Assembly (NCBI GenBank): GCA_038025085.1
Contig: CM076141.1
Coordinates: 17,548,001 to 17,612,000 of the forward strand
Source of the DNA: Tetragonia tetragonoides
Lineage: Eukaryota > Streptophyta > Magnoliopsida > Caryophyllales > Aizoaceae
Length of the DNA: 64,000 nt
Reading direction: 5' to 3'
The notes below the pieces were generated by a model, which worked only from the letters and a program-made list of their open reading frames with translations, ran no database searches and was not told where the DNA came from. This document shows positions 62,377 through 64,000 of this stretch, piece by piece. Made by a program: the position numbers and the translations under genes. Each line of letters starts with the position of its first letter. Position 1 is the first letter of the stretch.

Positions 62377-62654
62377 ACTGCTTGTTTATGAAAAAATCAA
62401 TTTTGCTTACTAGATTTTGATAATTAAACACATCAATTTGTTCACTAAAACATCAACTTTGTTTACTAGAACATCGCTTTTGCAGTTTTGCTTACTAAAG
62501 CATTTAATTTGTTTATTATAAACCAACTTGGTTTCCAAAAACTTCAACCTAGCCAATATCGACAACTAAACTTTTCTTGTGTATTTAATAGATACGTACA
62601 AATATTGTTAAAAATATGACACACATATTTACCTAGTTAACAGATTCCTTCCTG
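62377..62654. other. Rearrangement junction between two kinase fragments
   Basis: AT-rich sequence with repeated phrases like TTGCTTACTAGA/TTTGTTTACTAGAACATC. To its left is the truncated LecRK; from about 62,620 rightward it resembles the intron end of the LRR kinase (AACAGATTCCTTCCTGCAG against CATACTCCTTTCTGCAG). Confidence 0.5.
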
Positions 62655-62970
62655 CAGAGTTGGCTTACACCACTGGAGTAACAGAGAAATCTGATGTGTA
62701 CAGCTTCAGTATTCTAGCGCTTGAAATCCTAATGGGAAAGCATCCACAAGACCACAATTTGAGCATATGCTCTGAGTCTCTGACCTGTCTGTATGCAGAA
62801 GGAAAACACAAAAAGACATTTAGGTTCTCGTCTTGCAGATCAAAGGTACAAAACTCACCCAACAGCTGCAGTCTGTTCTAGACATAGCAAATTTGTGCCT
62901 AGATGCTAATGTACACTCTAGGCCAACCATAAAGTATGTATCTCTAATGTTTGGAGATAAAATGTGGTAA
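62655..62970 (+). pseudogene. Decayed second copy of the last LRR-kinase exon
   Basis: Begins at an acceptor TGCAG and reads [20 protein letters not shown], then [13 protein letters not shown], matching 39,155-39,501. A deletion and frameshift follow near 62,770-62,830, and the remainder (ANLCLDANVHSRPTIKY in another frame) ends near 62,970. No upstream LRR or N-lobe sequence is present. The product, if any, would be only a kinase C-lobe piece. Confidence 0.88.
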
Positions 62971-64000
62971 AAAGCAACAGATACAATTTGATAGTTCAAG
63001 TTGTCAATGTGAAGATCGCTTTCGCGCTCATTACCCACTACTCCTTGGGTAAGATAGCAAGAAAAGGTTCTGAACAAGAACGTACTATTTCTTACTACTA
63101 AGTACACTAAAGCTCATTTTTACTAGTCCGAGACACCAAAATATCAATAGATCCATTACCCAACTCAGCTCAAATCACAGATGAACTGGGTTTTTCTCAT
63201 TGCCTACTGTTTTCACAGTTTCAATAGCATGTCAGGAGCTAAGATATTCAACTTAGTACTAAAAACAAAACAAATTTGTTAAAAAAAACACAGAAACTTA
63301 ATAGTATAAAAGGAAATTTAGCTAGGAGCTTTGAACAAAACACAAACAGCAATGAACAACCAAAACAAAAACAACAATGCTTTACATCATATACAATCAT
63401 ACATCAATCAAACATTCACAACAATAAAAAAAGCTAACACCCAGCATTTAATTGCGAGTTTTCACGATGATAAGCAAAGCTAACACCCAGCAGTTAAATT
63501 CAGAACTACCATGTAAATTTTACTCCATCTATTTATTTTGTAACTATATAGAATTTCATTATTAATTTATCATTTGGTCTAAAATGAAAGTACAGTACCA
63601 ATCTAAATTGATATACTCAGAAATCTCATCACTTACCCCAACAAACAAAACAACACACTGATTGAAAATTAAACCTTCTGTTACCAAACCAAGCCACCAA
63701 GCACTCTGAGTATTGAAACAAGTGCTGCACACTATTACAAATTGGTACTTAACCCTTAAGATTTTCTTTAAATTCCAGCCTACATTTCCACAAACAAAAT
63801 AGACAATTTAGAACCCTAATTTATGAACTACACTTGTACAAACAAACGGAATATTTCGAAAAACTAATTTCTGAACTATGCTTATATTGTTCTTCAAAGG
63901 AACTGGACATGTCAAAACCCTAATTAATTGAATTGACGGATACGAAAGTAGATAATTAGGGAGAAAAAATTGATGGACATAAGATTTTATATATTTTGTG
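62971..64000. repeat. Duplicated downstream DNA of the LRR kinase
   Basis: Similar in order to 39,500-40,330: AGATCGCTTTCGCGCTCATTACC, then GGAGCTAAGATATTCAAC, the TTTATTTTGTAACTA block near 63,525 and the AAACCCTAATTAATTGAATT block near 63,916. Together with the exon copy it forms a segmental duplication of about 1.3 kb, 23.5 kb away from the source. Confidence 0.75.

Overview
This is a window of nuclear DNA from a flowering plant, almost certainly a eudicot. Genes have spliced introns with GT/AG borders. There are CC-type glutaredoxins, LRR and lectin receptor kinases, a cystathionine gamma-synthase relic, and plant-specific Athila, Copia, CACTA, hAT/MITE and SINE elements. Caryophyllales is possible, but the sequence alone does not prove it. 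Most of the DNA is transposon-derived, and no host gene here is clearly intact except the two small glutaredoxin ORFs.

Layout: 1-5.5 kb is a tandem duplication of about 2.7 kb, each copy carrying an antisense CC-type glutaredoxin ORF and conserved exon-like blocks of an unidentified plus-strand gene. A SINE sits at the junction and a MITE is present in only one copy. 7.3-10.8 kb holds a minus-strand three-exon gene for a small secreted cysteine peptide, its first intron swollen to 3.1 kb by nested transposons. 12.8-15.7 kb is a Copia gag relic next to a decayed cystathionine gamma-synthase gene. 16.6-18.4 kb is a 1.8 kb almost pure C/T strand. 21.0-24.7 kb is a CACTA-like element. 25.1-28.6 kb is an internally deleted Copia element inside what looks like the first intron of an orphan minus-strand transcription unit.

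31.9-33.4 kb holds a second, compact copy of the small secreted peptide gene. 36.1-39.5 kb is an LRR receptor kinase of the MIK2 type with a single frame break. 41.5-56.9 kb is a complete 15.4 kb Athila (Ty3/gypsy) element in minus orientation with target-site duplication CACGT, decayed gag-pol, a 3' ORF, an additional ORF upstream of gag and a large internal direct repeat. 56.9-58.6 kb is a degenerate repeat field. 61.1-62.4 kb is a lectin-receptor-kinase fragment without its lectin domain, followed by a second, decayed copy of the last LRR-kinase exon and its downstream DNA.

The best candidate for something undescribed is the pair of paralogous three-exon small peptide genes (7,284-10,836 and 31,874-33,388, both minus). 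They share exon phases, an N-terminal signal peptide and a two-cysteine C-terminal exon, but match no peptide family I recognise. In both copies as given here, the frame breaks just after the signal peptide.
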